Assembly (NCBI GenBank): GCA_020073375.1
Contig: JAIQFG010000038.1
Coordinates: 1-64,000 of the forward strand
DNA: 64,000 bases
Reading direction: 5' to 3'
Origin: Terriglobia bacterium
Lineage (GTDB): Bacteria > Acidobacteriota > Terriglobia > Acidiferrales > UBA7541
Below, one piece after another: positions 35,900 to 46,200 of the stretch. The notes under the pieces are model-generated. The model was not told the origin of the DNA, did not search any database, and saw only the letters and a list, made by a program, of their open reading frames with translations. Both the position numbers and the translations under genes were made by a program. Each line of letters begins with the position of its first letter. The first letter of the stretch is position 1.

Positions 35900-37732
35900 A
35901 TGTCGACTAAAGGCACTCATATTCCGGATTGGCTGAACGTCCCGTTTGCCGGCATCACGCCCGCGCCTTCGCAGGAAAAGGGACAGGATCTTTTCCCCAC
36001 CGGCAACTGGCGCGCCATACGCCCCGTGTACCGCGACAAGCTGCCGCCCTGCAACAACGCCTGCGGCACCAACGAAAAAATCCAGGGCTATCTCGACCTG
36101 GTGAAGCGCGGCAAGTATCTGGACGCCTACGCGCTGATCAAGGAAGACATGCCCTTCCCGTCGGTCACCGGGCGCGTGTGTTACCACCCGTGCGAGCAAG
36201 CCTGTAACCGCGGACAGTATGATGAGGCCATCTCCATCCGCGCCGTTGAGCGCTTCCTCGGCGATCTCGGCCAGGCCCTCGCGCGCGACGTGGTCAAGGC
36301 CGGAACGCCCAACGGCAAAAAAGTCGCCGTGGTCGGATCGGGCCCGGCGGGACACAGCGCCGCCTACCAACTGGCGCGGCTCGGATACAAAGTCACCATC
36401 CTCGAAAAATCTCCCAAGGCCGGCGGCCTCAACCGCGGAGGCATTCCCGATTGGGTTCTGCCGCAGAACATTCTGGATCGAGAGATCGAGCGGCTGGTCG
36501 AGCTCGGCATCACCATCAAGACCAACACCGAAGTCGGCAAGGACGTTTCCTGGGACAGCCTGAAGAAGGATTATGACGCCGTGGTCCTGGCCGTGGGCCT
36601 CACCGAGCCCAACAGCGCGCGGGCCGAAGGCGAAAATAAGGCCGGCGTGATTTTCGGATTGCCGTTCCTGCGCGACATCGGCATGGGGACGTCCAAGGTT
36701 AAGCTGGGCGCGCGTGTCGCGGTCATCGGCGGCGGAAACACTGCCATCGACTGCGCCCGAGAAGCGCTGCGGCAGGGCGCCGTGGAAGTCACGATGATTA
36801 CCGTCGAGGGCGGCCCCAAGGAAATGCCGGCCGTGCCCGAGGATCTGCACGACATGCTGGAAGAAGGCGTGGAACTGCTGCACGGCCGCGCCATGACCGC
36901 CGTTCTCGGCGAGGGCAAGATCGAAGCCCTGGAATTGCGCCCGGCGCGTTTCGCCGGTGCGATCAACGCCTCGCCGATTAATATCGATCGCGAGTCCAAG
37001 GCCGAGCGATTCCCGGTGGACAACGTGATCATCGCCGTCGGGCAGCACGCTTCACTCGCTTGGCTGCCGGCCGAATTCAAGAACGAGCGCGGGACGATCA
37101 AGATGGACAAGTTCGGCCGCCTGGGCGACACGAACTTCTTCGCCGCGGGCGACATCGCGCAAGTGGGCTCGGGCCAGCCGCTGATGGTGGTCAACGCAGT
37201 AGGCGACGGCAAGCGCGTCGCGTTCAACCTGGACAAAGTCCTGCGCGGCGAAGCGCTGCAGCCGCGGTCCATTCCCATCGACGTGATCGTGGACTTGAAC
37301 CGCATGAACATGACGTATTTCCCGACGTTCCCGCGCGTCAAGCAGGCCATGCTGCCGTCCGCGAGCCGCCGCAAGACGCAGCAGGAAGTGATCCTGGCGT
37401 ACACCGAGGAGCAGGCAGTCGAGGAAGCCAGCCGGTGCTTCAGCTGCGGCACCTGCAACGCCTGCGACAACTGCTACCTGGTCTGCCCCGAGCCGTGCAT
37501 CGTGCGCTCGACGCGGTCCAACGGCCTGTACAAAATCCTGGTCGATTACTGCAAGGGCTGCCGGGTGTGCATCGAGGAATGCCCGACCGGTTGCCTGGAA
37601 GGCGTGCCGGAACTCGATTTCGATACGGGAGTCGTTCGCATGGATACGGCGTTCGCCATCTCGCAAGGGTTGCACGGGCGCCAGGCGGAAGAGTTGAGGA
37701 ATCTGCCGGACCGGGTGCCGAAGAGCATTTAA
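35900..37732 (+). CDS. GltD-like NAD(P)H-dependent FAD/Fe-S protein fused to a delta-type 2x[4Fe-4S] ferredoxin
   Basis: A 610-aa fusion. The N-terminal cysteine set (CNNACGTNEKIQ; CYHPCEQACNR) and the FAD motif GSGPAGHSAAYQLARLGY belong to the glutamate-synthase small-subunit family; a second dinucleotide motif is VIGGGNTAIDCAREALRQGA. From about residue 505 two ferredoxin clusters follow (CFSCGTCNACDNC...CP; CKGCRVCIEECPTGC), as in the POR delta subunit. It starts 14 bases after gamma with GAGGACTCC before the ATG. It could link ferredoxin-level electrons to NAD(P)H. Confidence 0.9.
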   Translation: MSTKGTHIPDWLNVPFAGITPAPSQEKGQDLFPTGNWRAIRPVYRDKLPPCNNACGTNEKIQGYLDLVKRGKYLDAYALIKEDMPFPSVTGRVCYHPCEQACNRGQYDEAISIRAVERFLGDLGQALARDVVKAGTPNGKKVAVVGSGPAGHSAAYQLARLGYKVTILEKSPKAGGLNRGGIPDWVLPQNILDREIERLVELGITIKTNTEVGKDVSWDSLKKDYDAVVLAVGLTEPNSARAEGENKAGVIFGLPFLRDIGMGTSKVKLGARVAVIGGGNTAIDCAREALRQGAVEVTMITVEGGPKEMPAVPEDLHDMLEEGVELLHGRAMTAVLGEGKIEALELRPARFAGAINASPINIDRESKAERFPVDNVIIAVGQHASLAWLPAEFKNERGTIKMDKFGRLGDTNFFAAGDIAQVGSGQPLMVVNAVGDGKRVAFNLDKVLRGEALQPRSIPIDVIVDLNRMNMTYFPTFPRVKQAMLPSASRRKTQQEVILAYTEEQAVEEASRCFSCGTCNACDNCYLVCPEPCIVRSTRSNGLYKILVDYCKGCRVCIEECPTGCLEGVPELDFDTGVVRMDTAFAISQGLHGRQAEELRNLPDRVPKSI

Positions 37733-37775
37733 GCGGCTGGCATGATCGTCCGGCCGAGGTTCTGATTTGGTTTAT

Positions 37776-37840
37776 CTAGCGCCCGACTTCAGGCGGGCAT
37801 GCGCTTGCCGCCAAAATGCCCGCCTGAAGTCGGGCGCTAC
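37776..37840. repeat. Interspersed palindrome, GTAGCGCCCGACTTCAGGCGGGC family (copy 2)
   Basis: 25-base arms (tagcgcccgacttcaggcgg ... ccgcctgaagtcgggcgcta) around a 15-base centre. Almost the same sequence as 11103-11169, with a compensatory pair of changes. It is inserted inside the 2-oxoacid oxidoreductase cluster, between the fusion gene and alpha, and may lower downstream transcription. Confidence 0.9.
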
Positions 37841-37909
37841 AAGAGTCGCCGGAGAGTCAGAGCATCATAAATCGTATTGTTCGCCAGCAGGCGAACCGTG
37901 GAGTGAACC

Positions 37910-39118
37910 ATGGCAACGATTACGGCAACGAAAAAGAAGACGGTCCGGATGAACGGCTGCGTCGCCGCAGCGCAGGCGGCGAAATACGCCAACGTGGACG
38001 TTATTACGGCGTACCCGATCCGGCCGTACACGGCGACGATGATGGCGCTGGCGCAAATGGTGGCCAATGGAGAACTCGATGCCGAATACATCGTGGCCGA
38101 TAGCGAGCACTCGCAGTTAAGCATCGCGCATGGTGCGTCGTCGAGCGGCGCGCGCGTGTTCACCGGCAGCTCCGGCGTCGGCGTGCAGTACGGGTACGAA
38201 CTCTATTCGCCGATTTCCGGCAGCCGCATGCCGGTGCAGATGATGATCGCCGACCGCACGCTGGATCCTCCGGGAGATTTTGGTTCCGAGCATACTGACG
38301 CGCTCTCCACGCGCGACATGGGCTGGTTGATGGGCTGGTCGTGCGACGCGCAGGAAGCGTTCGACAATCACCTGATGGCCTTTCGAATCGGCGAGGATCC
38401 GCGCGTGCTGCTTCCACAAATGGTCTGCCAGGACGGCTTCTTCGTCTCGCACATCACGACGGACGTGGATTTGCCGGACACCGCGCAGGTGAAGGAATTC
38501 CTGCCGGACTACAAGCATCCCTACCCGCTCGATCCGCGCCATCCGGTGTCGCACGGCCCGCAGATCATGCCGGAGCAGGGCCCGCCGCTGCAGCTGGAGC
38601 GCGCTCGCGCCATGGAAGGCTCGATGGCCGTTATCGAGCAGGCCCACGAAGAATTCGCGAAAATATTCGGCCGGAAATACGATCCGTGGCTCGAAGAGTA
38701 CAAGACTGATGACGCCGACGTTGTTTTCTTCCTGCAGGGAGCGCACGGCGTGACGGCGCGGTACGCGATCAACCACATGCGCGAACGCGGCGCGAAGGTC
38801 GGCCTGGTGCGGTTGCGCACCACCCGGCCGTATCCGACCGACCGCGTCGCGGAAGTTCTCAGCAAGTTCAAAGTGGTCGGCGTGATCGAAACCAATATGG
38901 GCCTGGGCAGCGTCAGCAGCGGCGGTTCGCTCTATGCCGAGGCTTGCGCGGCGCTCTATGAAAGCCAGAAGCGCCCTCTGGTCGTCTCGTTCATGGCTGG
39001 AATGGGCGGCGAGGCCATCGTGCTGAAGGAATTTTACTGGATGACGCAGAAAATGCTGGAAGCGCAGAAGCGCGGCAAGATCGAAAAGCGCACGCACTGG
39101 GTTGGTTTCGAGGAATAG
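37910..39118 (+). CDS. porA: 2-oxoacid:ferredoxin oxidoreductase alpha subunit
   Basis: A 402-aa subunit with the pyrimidine-domain fold (ITAYPIRPYTATMMALAQM; DSEHSQLSIAHGASSSGARV; TGSSGVGVQYGYELYSP) and the C-terminal transketolase-like domain (VVFFLQGAHGVTARYAINHM; GVIETNMGLGS). GGAG lies 6 bases upstream of the ATG. Substrate preference (pyruvate or another 2-oxoacid) cannot be read. The beta subunit follows. Confidence 0.92.
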   Translation: MATITATKKKTVRMNGCVAAAQAAKYANVDVITAYPIRPYTATMMALAQMVANGELDAEYIVADSEHSQLSIAHGASSSGARVFTGSSGVGVQYGYELYSPISGSRMPVQMMIADRTLDPPGDFGSEHTDALSTRDMGWLMGWSCDAQEAFDNHLMAFRIGEDPRVLLPQMVCQDGFFVSHITTDVDLPDTAQVKEFLPDYKHPYPLDPRHPVSHGPQIMPEQGPPLQLERARAMEGSMAVIEQAHEEFAKIFGRKYDPWLEEYKTDDADVVFFLQGAHGVTARYAINHMRERGAKVGLVRLRTTRPYPTDRVAEVLSKFKVVGVIETNMGLGSVSSGGSLYAEACAALYESQKRPLVVSFMAGMGGEAIVLKEFYWMTQKMLEAQKRGKIEKRTHWVGFEE

Positions 39119-39219
39119 TTTCAGGTAAGCAATTTTTGCTACAGCGGACCGGGCGGTTCGCAATACAATAACGAATGGCGGCGCGGGATATCCCGGCGGC
39201 GCCATCGGGAGGAACGGAC

Positions 39220-40284
39220 ATGGGAAGCATCGAAGTGCAACGGCAATTGCTGCCGATGTTTGACAGCCCCAATCAGGGGGCGCGCTTTTACAATCCTGAA
39301 TTGCCCTCGACTGAGCCGTTCGTCCCCGGCCACCGCACCTGCGCCGGCTGCGGGCCGTCGATCCAGTACCGCATGACCAGCAAGGCCTCTGGCGACAACA
39401 CCATCCTGGTCGGGCCGACCGGGTGCATGTACGTGGCAAACAGCTCGTATCTGTGCACCCCCTACAACGTGCCCTGGGCGCACACTCAAATCGGCAGCGC
39501 GGGCAGCTTCACCGCCGGGGTCGCCGCCGCCTACGAAGCCATGATCCGCAAGGGCAAGTGGCAAGGCGCGTTCCCGAACATCATCTGCGAGGCCGGCGAC
39601 GGCAGCGCATCCGACATTGGCATCGGCTCGATTTCCGGCGCGCTTTACCGGAACCATGACGCCCTGATCATCTGTTATGACAACGAGCAATACGCCAACA
39701 CCGGAATCCAGGCGTCCTCGCGCACCCCTTACGGCGGCATGACTACTTTCTCGCCTCCGGGACCGAATGTTCCGGAAGCGAAGACGCTGTTCCCCAAGGA
39801 TCTGGCGCGCATGATGGCGGCCGGACATCCGCACTGCTACGTGGCCACCGCAAGCGTGGGATATCCCATCGACCTGATGAACAAGGTGCGCAAAGGACTC
39901 AACCACAAGGGCGGCGCTTTCCTGATGATCTACACGCCCTGCCAGAAGGGTTTCGTGTACGAGACGCCGCGCTCGATCGATCTCGGCCGTCTGGTCGTGG
40001 AATGCGGCCTTTATCCGATCTGGGAATGGAATCCGGAAAAGCGCGAGTACGATTACAGCTTCCGCCCGCGCAACATGCGGCCGGTGGCGGAATACCTGAA
40101 GCTGCAGGGACGCTTCGGCCATCTCCACGCCGAGCACATCGCCAAGCTGCAGAATTTTGCCAACATGCAATGGCGCATGATGGACGTGAAAGTTCCCGAG
40201 GCCTTGATCCAGGCCGCCGATCCCCGCAACCAGGTCAATATGGCAACCGCGGTCGAAGCGGCGGTCATCGCGGAGACTCTATGA
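39220..40284 (+). CDS. porB: 2-oxoacid:ferredoxin oxidoreductase beta subunit
   Basis: A 354-aa TPP-binding subunit. ATG 39220 is chosen: GGGAGG lies 8 bases upstream, whereas the frame start at 39175 lacks a signal. Cluster cysteines in HRTCAGCGPS and PTGCMYVAN; TPP/Mg motif in CEAGDGSASDIGIGSISGAL ending at CYDNEQYANTG. A C-terminal Cys in YTPCQKGFVY is the usual extra cluster ligand. Its stop overlaps the next gene (ATGA at 40281-40284). Confidence 0.93.
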   Translation: MGSIEVQRQLLPMFDSPNQGARFYNPELPSTEPFVPGHRTCAGCGPSIQYRMTSKASGDNTILVGPTGCMYVANSSYLCTPYNVPWAHTQIGSAGSFTAGVAAAYEAMIRKGKWQGAFPNIICEAGDGSASDIGIGSISGALYRNHDALIICYDNEQYANTGIQASSRTPYGGMTTFSPPGPNVPEAKTLFPKDLARMMAAGHPHCYVATASVGYPIDLMNKVRKGLNHKGGAFLMIYTPCQKGFVYETPRSIDLGRLVVECGLYPIWEWNPEKREYDYSFRPRNMRPVAEYLKLQGRFGHLHAEHIAKLQNFANMQWRMMDVKVPEALIQAADPRNQVNMATAVEAAVIAETL

Positions 40285-40655
40285 GCTCGAATCCAACTTC
40301 TCCTGCCGCTCCCGAAGCGCAGGAACTCTACATCGTCAGCGAAGGAAAAAAGCGCGGATCGACGCGCGAAGTTCGGCCGGAGTCGGCGTTCGACAAGTTC
40401 TATACGGTCACGCGCGTGCATCCGGGCGACGCCATCCTGACCGACAACTGGCACACCAGCGAAGTGTTCAGCCACGCGCGCAACAATTTTGAGGGATACA
40501 CCTTCGCCATGCGCACGCTGGAAGCCTGGGGCGCCATGATCGAAAACGATCACCGCGCTTATTACACGGCCGGCGGCCGAATCTGGGTCCTGGACCTGGA
40601 GCCCGCCGCGGGCAAGAAGCCGCGCCTGCCCGGGACCGGCGCCGGCAAGAAGTAG
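40281..40655 (+). CDS. Small protein of unknown function in the POR operon
   Basis: A 124-aa soluble protein with a basic, proline-rich tail. Its start overlaps the POR beta stop by 4 bases, so it is translationally coupled. The middle (FTVTRVHP-like and DNWHTSEVFSHARNNFEGYT, TAGGRIWVLDLEP) looks folded, but I do not recognise a family. The tight link to the oxidoreductase suggests an accessory, assembly or regulatory role. Confidence 0.7.
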   Translation: MSSNPTSPAAPEAQELYIVSEGKKRGSTREVRPESAFDKFYTVTRVHPGDAILTDNWHTSEVFSHARNNFEGYTFAMRTLEAWGAMIENDHRAYYTAGGRIWVLDLEPAAGKKPRLPGTGAGKK

Positions 40656-40662
40656 CCGAGGT

Positions 40663-41025
40663 TTGCGCCGCATCCTGCTGATCGACGACACGCCGGAAAT
40701 CGCCGAGCTGCTTACCTACGCGCTGCGCGACCGCGGCTTCGATGTGTTCGCCACCGGCTTTACCACTTCCGTCAACGACCTGATCGGGGAGCAGGGCGCC
40801 GAAGCCCTCGTGCTCGATTGCTCCGTTTACAACATGAGCGAATCGATTTTCGATTCCGTGCGCGAGGAGCCCGGCCACGCGCAGCTTCCGGTGGTGATCA
40901 TCAGCGACACGCCCGAAGAGGCGGATAAGAGCCTGCAAAAACGCAACGCCGAAAAAGTTTTTCTGATTCCCAAACCGTTTACCGGAGCGCAGGTGGCCCG
41001 CGCGCTCGAAGAGCTTTTTAAGTAG
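40663..41025 (+). CDS. Stand-alone response-regulator receiver domain
   Basis: A 120-aa receiver domain with nothing after it: acidic pair LLIDDTPEIAE, phospho-acceptor Asp in ALVLDCSVYN, Ser/Thr in VVIISDTPEE and Lys in LIPKPFTG. TTG 40663 is the only plausible start in frame. A cognate kinase is not adjacent. Its place at the end of the POR operon suggests it senses or tunes that pathway, which is inference. Confidence 0.82.
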   Translation: MRRILLIDDTPEIAELLTYALRDRGFDVFATGFTTSVNDLIGEQGAEALVLDCSVYNMSESIFDSVREEPGHAQLPVVIISDTPEEADKSLQKRNAEKVFLIPKPFTGAQVARALEELFK

Positions 41026-41032
41026 AACGAAT

Positions 41033-41356
41033 ATGCCGCAATGGACCATGGACGATTGGAGTTACCTCGAGCGCGAGGTGGTCACCGACCCCAAGGGCAG
41101 GCAATGGACGGTGGCGCTGATGGACGTGCTGGGGCAAAAGGGCGATCCGGACATGCCCAACAAAATGCTGGAGCTGCAGTATTCCTCGGGCCGGTATTTC
41201 GCGCTGATTTATTCCGCCAGCGGCGTGCTGAATTATGAGCGCGGGTTTTCCGTGCACCCTGAGGCTGCCGGTGCTTACGAAAGCCTGGTTGTGTCGGTTA
41301 TCGACGGCAGCCTCGATCCGTCGCAGCCGGTGTTCCGGCAGGACCTGGAAGATTAG
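41033..41356 (+). CDS. Small protein of unknown function
   Basis: A 107-aa acidic soluble protein (DDWSYLEREVVTDPKGRQWT; SSGRYFALIYSASGVLNY). It follows the receiver domain by 7 bases, so is probably the last gene of the POR operon. No family recognised and no signal peptide or membrane segment seen. Confidence 0.65.
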   Translation: MPQWTMDDWSYLEREVVTDPKGRQWTVALMDVLGQKGDPDMPNKMLELQYSSGRYFALIYSASGVLNYERGFSVHPEAAGAYESLVVSVIDGSLDPSQPVFRQDLED

Positions 41357-41532
41357 CGGCGGAATAGGCGCGCCGCCACATTTTCATTCCTTGAAAATCA
41401 GGTCTCTGATTTTCCTCTCGCTACCAATGCCCGCCATTGCGGCGGCATCACGCAATTCGGCCGCGATTTTGGGCAGTGAAAAACAGTCTGTTGACAATTT
41501 CCGGGGCTAGTGAAAATATCTGTTCGCCTCAG

Positions 41533-42012
41533 ATGACCAAACCAACACACCCGGGCTCCGCGCATAACAACGGAAATTCGGCCGGACGCCGTCTAGACAT
41601 GATTCTGGAAAGTAAGGTGGAAAGCGCGGACCTCGCCGAGACGCTGATTTACGAATTCGCCAAGCAAGAGTACAACGAGACCGAACACCATGCCATCCAG
41701 CTGGCGGTTCGCGAGGCCATGGCCAACGCCGTGCTTCACGGCAACCGCTTTGACCACTGCAAAAAAGTCTTCCTGACCGTTGAATTGTGCGCGCGCGACT
41801 TGAAAATTTCCATCCGGGATGAAGGGGAAGGCTGCGAAGTCGAGGACGTGCCCGATCCTCTGGCCGAACACAACATGCTGCGCGAATCGGGCCGTGGCAT
41901 GCTGCTGATCCGGACGTGCATGGACGAAGTGGCCTGGCAGAAGGGGCCGTCCGGCGGCACTCATCTGGTGATGGCAAAACGCCGCTCGCATTCCAACTCG
42001 GCGCCCAAGTAA
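41533..42012 (+). CDS. Anti-sigma regulatory factor / RsbW-like ATP-binding protein
   Basis: A 159-aa HATPase of the GHKL type. N box AVREAMANAVLHGNRFD, G1 DEGEGCEVEDVPDP and G2 RESGRGMLLIRTCMDEV are all present. Such kinases phosphorylate STAS antagonists or bind sigma factors. ATG 41533 (MTKPTHPG) is chosen over a longer frame from 41437. The PP2C and STAS genes at 50035-53315 are candidate partners. Confidence 0.88.
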   Translation: MTKPTHPGSAHNNGNSAGRRLDMILESKVESADLAETLIYEFAKQEYNETEHHAIQLAVREAMANAVLHGNRFDHCKKVFLTVELCARDLKISIRDEGEGCEVEDVPDPLAEHNMLRESGRGMLLIRTCMDEVAWQKGPSGGTHLVMAKRRSHSNSAPK

Positions 42013-42032
42013 ATCCTCGCGCCGGAAAATCC

Positions 42033-42998
42033 TCAGAGCAGCGACTGCATGAAGCTGGATCCTACGTTGGAAAATTCAAACGCGTGAAGCCCCAGTTGCG
42101 CGGCCAATTCCTTGCACGCCAAGATTCCGCGGACGCTGTTGCCTTTGGCGTCGAGGCGCGGCGAGTAGACGGCAATGCCCACCTGGCGGTTGACCACCGC
42201 GATGATGCCGCCACCGACGCCGCTTTTTGCCGGCAAGCCGACGCGGTAGGCCCACTCTCCGGCATGATCGTACAACCCGCAGGTGAACATCACGGTTAAA
42301 ACATCTTTCACGTATTGAAAATCAAAGACGCGCGTGTTGGTGAATGGATTGGTGCCCATGTTCGCCAGGGTTGCGGCCATCATGGCGAGGTCGCTGCAAT
42401 TCACGCGCAGCGAACATTGCGCGAAATACTGCTGCAGGGAGTGGTCCACTGCGTCGTCGATGATGCCGAAGTTGAGCATCAGGTAGGCGATGGCGCGGTT
42501 TCGATTTCCCGTCAGCGATTCGGAAGCAAGCACGTCCTCGTCAATCGTGAGGTTGCGGCCGGCCGCCAATTTCATTTTCTCGACGAATGCCTGGATGCCG
42601 GCTTCGACCGGAGATTTCTTGATCAGCGAGGCCACGGCGATGGCCCCGGCGTTGATCATGGGATTGAACGGGCGCAGCGTCCGCGGATCGAGTTCAATGG
42701 AATTAAAAGCGTCGCCGCTGGGTTCCACTCCCACGTGCGCCAGCGTGTGGTCCCGGCCGTGTTCCTCCAGGGCCATCTGGAACGCGAATGGCTTGCAGAT
42801 GGATTGGATGGTGAATTCCTGGTCCCAATCGCCGCAGCGGAACATGTGGCCGTCCACGGTGAACATGCAGATTCCGAAATGATCCGGGTTGGCCTTGGCC
42901 AGTTCGGGGATGTACGTCGCGACTTCGCCTTCGTCATGATTCCTGTATTTCTTGTATACCTGTTCGACGATCCCTTGAATTTCGGCGGTGTGTGACAT
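42033..42998 (-). CDS. glsA: Glutaminase
   Basis: A 321-aa serine-dependent glutaminase (L-glutamine to glutamate and ammonia), beta-lactamase-like fold. Catalytic region FTIQSICKPFAFQMAL contains the Ser-x-x-Lys pair, followed by NPMINAGAIAVASLI, RNRAIAYLMLNFG and GLPAKSGVGGGIIAV. The start at 42998 (MSHTAEIQG) gives the family's normal length (about 310); the frame continues upstream but without homology. It is convergent with the anti-sigma gene, 20 bases apart. Confidence 0.95.
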   Translation of the reverse strand: MSHTAEIQGIVEQVYKKYRNHDEGEVATYIPELAKANPDHFGICMFTVDGHMFRCGDWDQEFTIQSICKPFAFQMALEEHGRDHTLAHVGVEPSGDAFNSIELDPRTLRPFNPMINAGAIAVASLIKKSPVEAGIQAFVEKMKLAAGRNLTIDEDVLASESLTGNRNRAIAYLMLNFGIIDDAVDHSLQQYFAQCSLRVNCSDLAMMAATLANMGTNPFTNTRVFDFQYVKDVLTVMFTCGLYDHAGEWAYRVGLPAKSGVGGGIIAVVNRQVGIAVYSPRLDAKGNSVRGILACKELAAQLGLHAFEFSNVGSSFMQSLL

Positions 42999-43271
42999 TA
43001 GGCTGAATGGCGCAATCGCGCAGTCTTCTCCAATCGGGAGAATGAATACTTCCGCATTCGATGGTGCAGCAATCTCCGACCGCGGCGCCGCGCTCCGGCT
43101 GCGGGCAAAGCAACGGCGGTGACTGGAAGCTAATGGTATTCCCCGCCCTTGTCTAATTTGATTTTTCAATGGCCCCGGAAACATTTTTGCATCGCCCAAA
43201 GCGCCTGAACACGGCCTCATTGCTTGCTTTCTACGCTGAAAACGCATAACCTCATTTCCTGTTTCCAAATC
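42999..43271. other. Divergent intergenic region (glsA / kinase)
   Basis: About 270 bases between two divergently transcribed genes; both promoters should lie here. I see no convincing -35/-10 pair or operator. Confidence 0.4.
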
Positions 43272-46200
43272 ATGTCGGGCCCAGCTATGGATTGCCCCCA
43301 TTGCACAACTCCGAATCCGCCCGGGGCGAGCAATTGCACAAATTGCCGGACGCCGCTCGGCGGAAACAATGAAACGCTGGTAGGGGAACTGACTCCTCCC
43401 GCGGTAAATAGCGGAACCACCCTCGACGGCACCTCGCCTCAGCCTCGCACAAACGTCTCGAATGACACCTTAGATACGCTTCCCTCAGGTTCCATGGCCA
43501 TCCCGGCGGACTGGTCGGTGCCGGCATCAGGGCGCGGGGCTGCGAGCCACACGCAGTTCTCAGCGGCGCCCCTGCACCCCGGATCGCTTCTCGGCAACCG
43601 CTACGAAATCATAACGATCTTGGGAGAGGGCGGCATGGGCGCGGTGTACAAGGCCCGTGACCGCGAACTCGACCGCCTGGTGGCCATCAAAGTCATCCGG
43701 CCGGAACTTGCCGGCCGGCCGGAAATTCTGCAGCGTTTCAAGCAGGAACTGATCCTGGCGCGGAAAGTCACGCACCGCAATGTCATCCGTATTTTCGATC
43801 TCGGCGAAGCCGGCGGCGTCAAGTTCATCACCATGGAGTTCATCGAGGGCCGCGACCTCAAGCACCTGCTCACGGAAAGCGGAAAGCTGCCCGCGGATCG
43901 AGCCGTCGAAATTATTCAGCAGGTCTGCCTGGCACTGGAAGCGGCGCACACCGAAGGCGTGGTGCATCGCGACCTGAAGCCGCAGAACATCATGATCGAC
44001 GGGCAGGGCCGTGCCCTGGTGATGGATTTCGGAATCGCGCGCTCGCTGGAAATGGGCGGCATGACACAGACCGGAGCCCTGATCGGCACCCCGGAATACA
44101 TGTCTCCCGAGCAGGTGCGCGGCGAGCACGTGGACGCGCGCTCGGACCTGTTCACGCTGGGCATTATTTTTCAGGAAGTGCTGACCGGGCAGCTGCCGTT
44201 TCAGGCCGAAACCGCCATGGCCTCGATGTTCAAGCGCACCATGGAGCGCGCCGTGGCAGCGCGCCAGCTCGACAAAACTATTCCACCGTACATCAGCGAA
44301 ATTGTCGGGAAATGCTTGGAAATCGATCCGGCCGCGCGTTTTCAGACCGCGCGGGAACTGTACGATGCGCTGGAAGCGTGGAGGCACGGCAGCGCGGCGC
44401 CATTCCGCATTCGGACGCTGCGCTGGATGCGCCAGGCGAAGGAACTGCCGTGGAGATGGATCGCGCCCGCATTCGGTCTGGTCCTGATATTGGCCGCGGC
44501 CTACGTAATGCGCACGCGAATTTCAAGCGCTCCGCCCGCGCCGCATTCCCCGGTCACGGTCATGATCGCCGATATCGACAATCACACCGGCGACGCTGTG
44601 TTTGACGGCACGCTGGAACCCGTGCTGCGGCTGGCGCTGGAAGGCGCCGGCTTCATCAGCGCATATGACAAGACGCAGTTGCGCAGCCTGGGTGTGCCGG
44701 CCGTCAACGGCCGGCTCGATGAACAGGCCGCCGCTAAAATCGCGCTGGGACAGGGACTCGGCGTGGTTGTTTCAGGCTCGCTGGAACGCCAGGGCGGCGG
44801 ATTCCAGCTGATCCTGAAAGCGGCGCAGGCCGTGACCGGGCAGACCATCGCGAATTCGCAGACCGATGCGGCCAACAAAGACCAGGTCCTGTTCGCGGTG
44901 ACCAAGATCGCTTCCGCCGTCCGGACCGCGCTCGGCGACCAGACCTCGGAGTCCGCGAAGCGTTTTGCCATGGAGACCCTTTCGGCTGGTTCGCTCGAGG
45001 CGGTGCACGAATACGCCATGGCCATGGAAGCCCTGGCCAACGGGAAGAACGCCGATGCCTTGCAAAATTTCTCGAAGGCCGCCGACCTGGATCCGAATTT
45101 CGGCCTGGCCGACGCCGGCGAAGCCATCGCTTCGCGAAATCTGGGCCAGAATCAGGACGCGGAGAAATACATTAAGCAAGCGATCACGCACATTGACCGC
45201 ATGACCGAGCGCGAACGGTATCGCACGCGCGGCATGTTTTATTTCATCACCGCCGACTATCAGAAATGCGTGGAGGAGTACGGATCGCTAATCTCCCGTT
45301 ACGCCTCGGACGTTTCCGCGCACAATAATCTTGCGATCTGTTACAGCTACCTGCGGAATTTCCCCAAGACCATCGAGGAGATGCGCCACGCATCGGAAAT
45401 CCTTCCCAAGCGCGTGTTGTACCGCTTTAATCTCGCGGCCTTTGAATCCGTGACCGGCGATTTTACAGGCGCCGAGCGCGACGTCCGCACGGCTCTGCAA
45501 ATGGATCCTTCTTACGAAAAAGGCTACCTGATTCTGTCGATGGCTCAGCTGGGGCAGAACCAGATGTCTCAGGCTAACGACACTTATCTTCAACTTCAAA
45601 AGCTCAGTCCGACCGGTGCGTCGTTCGCCGCCTCGGGCCTCGCCGATATGGCCATGTACGACGGGCGCTACACCGATGCCGCGCGAATTCTGGCCGAGGG
45701 CGCCTCCGCCGACCTGGCCGCTAAGCAAACAGACCGCGCGGCAGAAAAATTCGCGCCACTTGCCTACACCGAACTGCTGCGCGGACAGAAGGGCCCGGCC
45801 CTGGCCGCCGCCGACAACGCGCTGGCAAACAGCAAGGAAGTAAAGGTCCGCCTGCTTTCAGGATTGATCTACGCCCAATTCGCGGAAACTGTGAAGGCGA
45901 AAGCCCTGGCGGACGGGCTTTCTTCCGAATTGCAGGCCGAACCGCAGGCCTACGGGAAAATGATCGAAGGCGAAATCGCGCTCAAGGCCGGAAACAGCCG
46001 CGACGCGATCAAGGCGTTTACCGATGCCAACAATCTGCTCGATACCTGGCTGGGACATGAGGAGCTGGGCCGCGCGTATCTGGACGCCGAAGCTTTCCCG
46101 CAGGCCGATTCCGAATTTGACCAGTGCATCAAACGCCGGGGCGAGGCGATTCTGCTGTTCATGGACGAGGTGCCCACCTATGGATACTTCCCGCCGGTGT

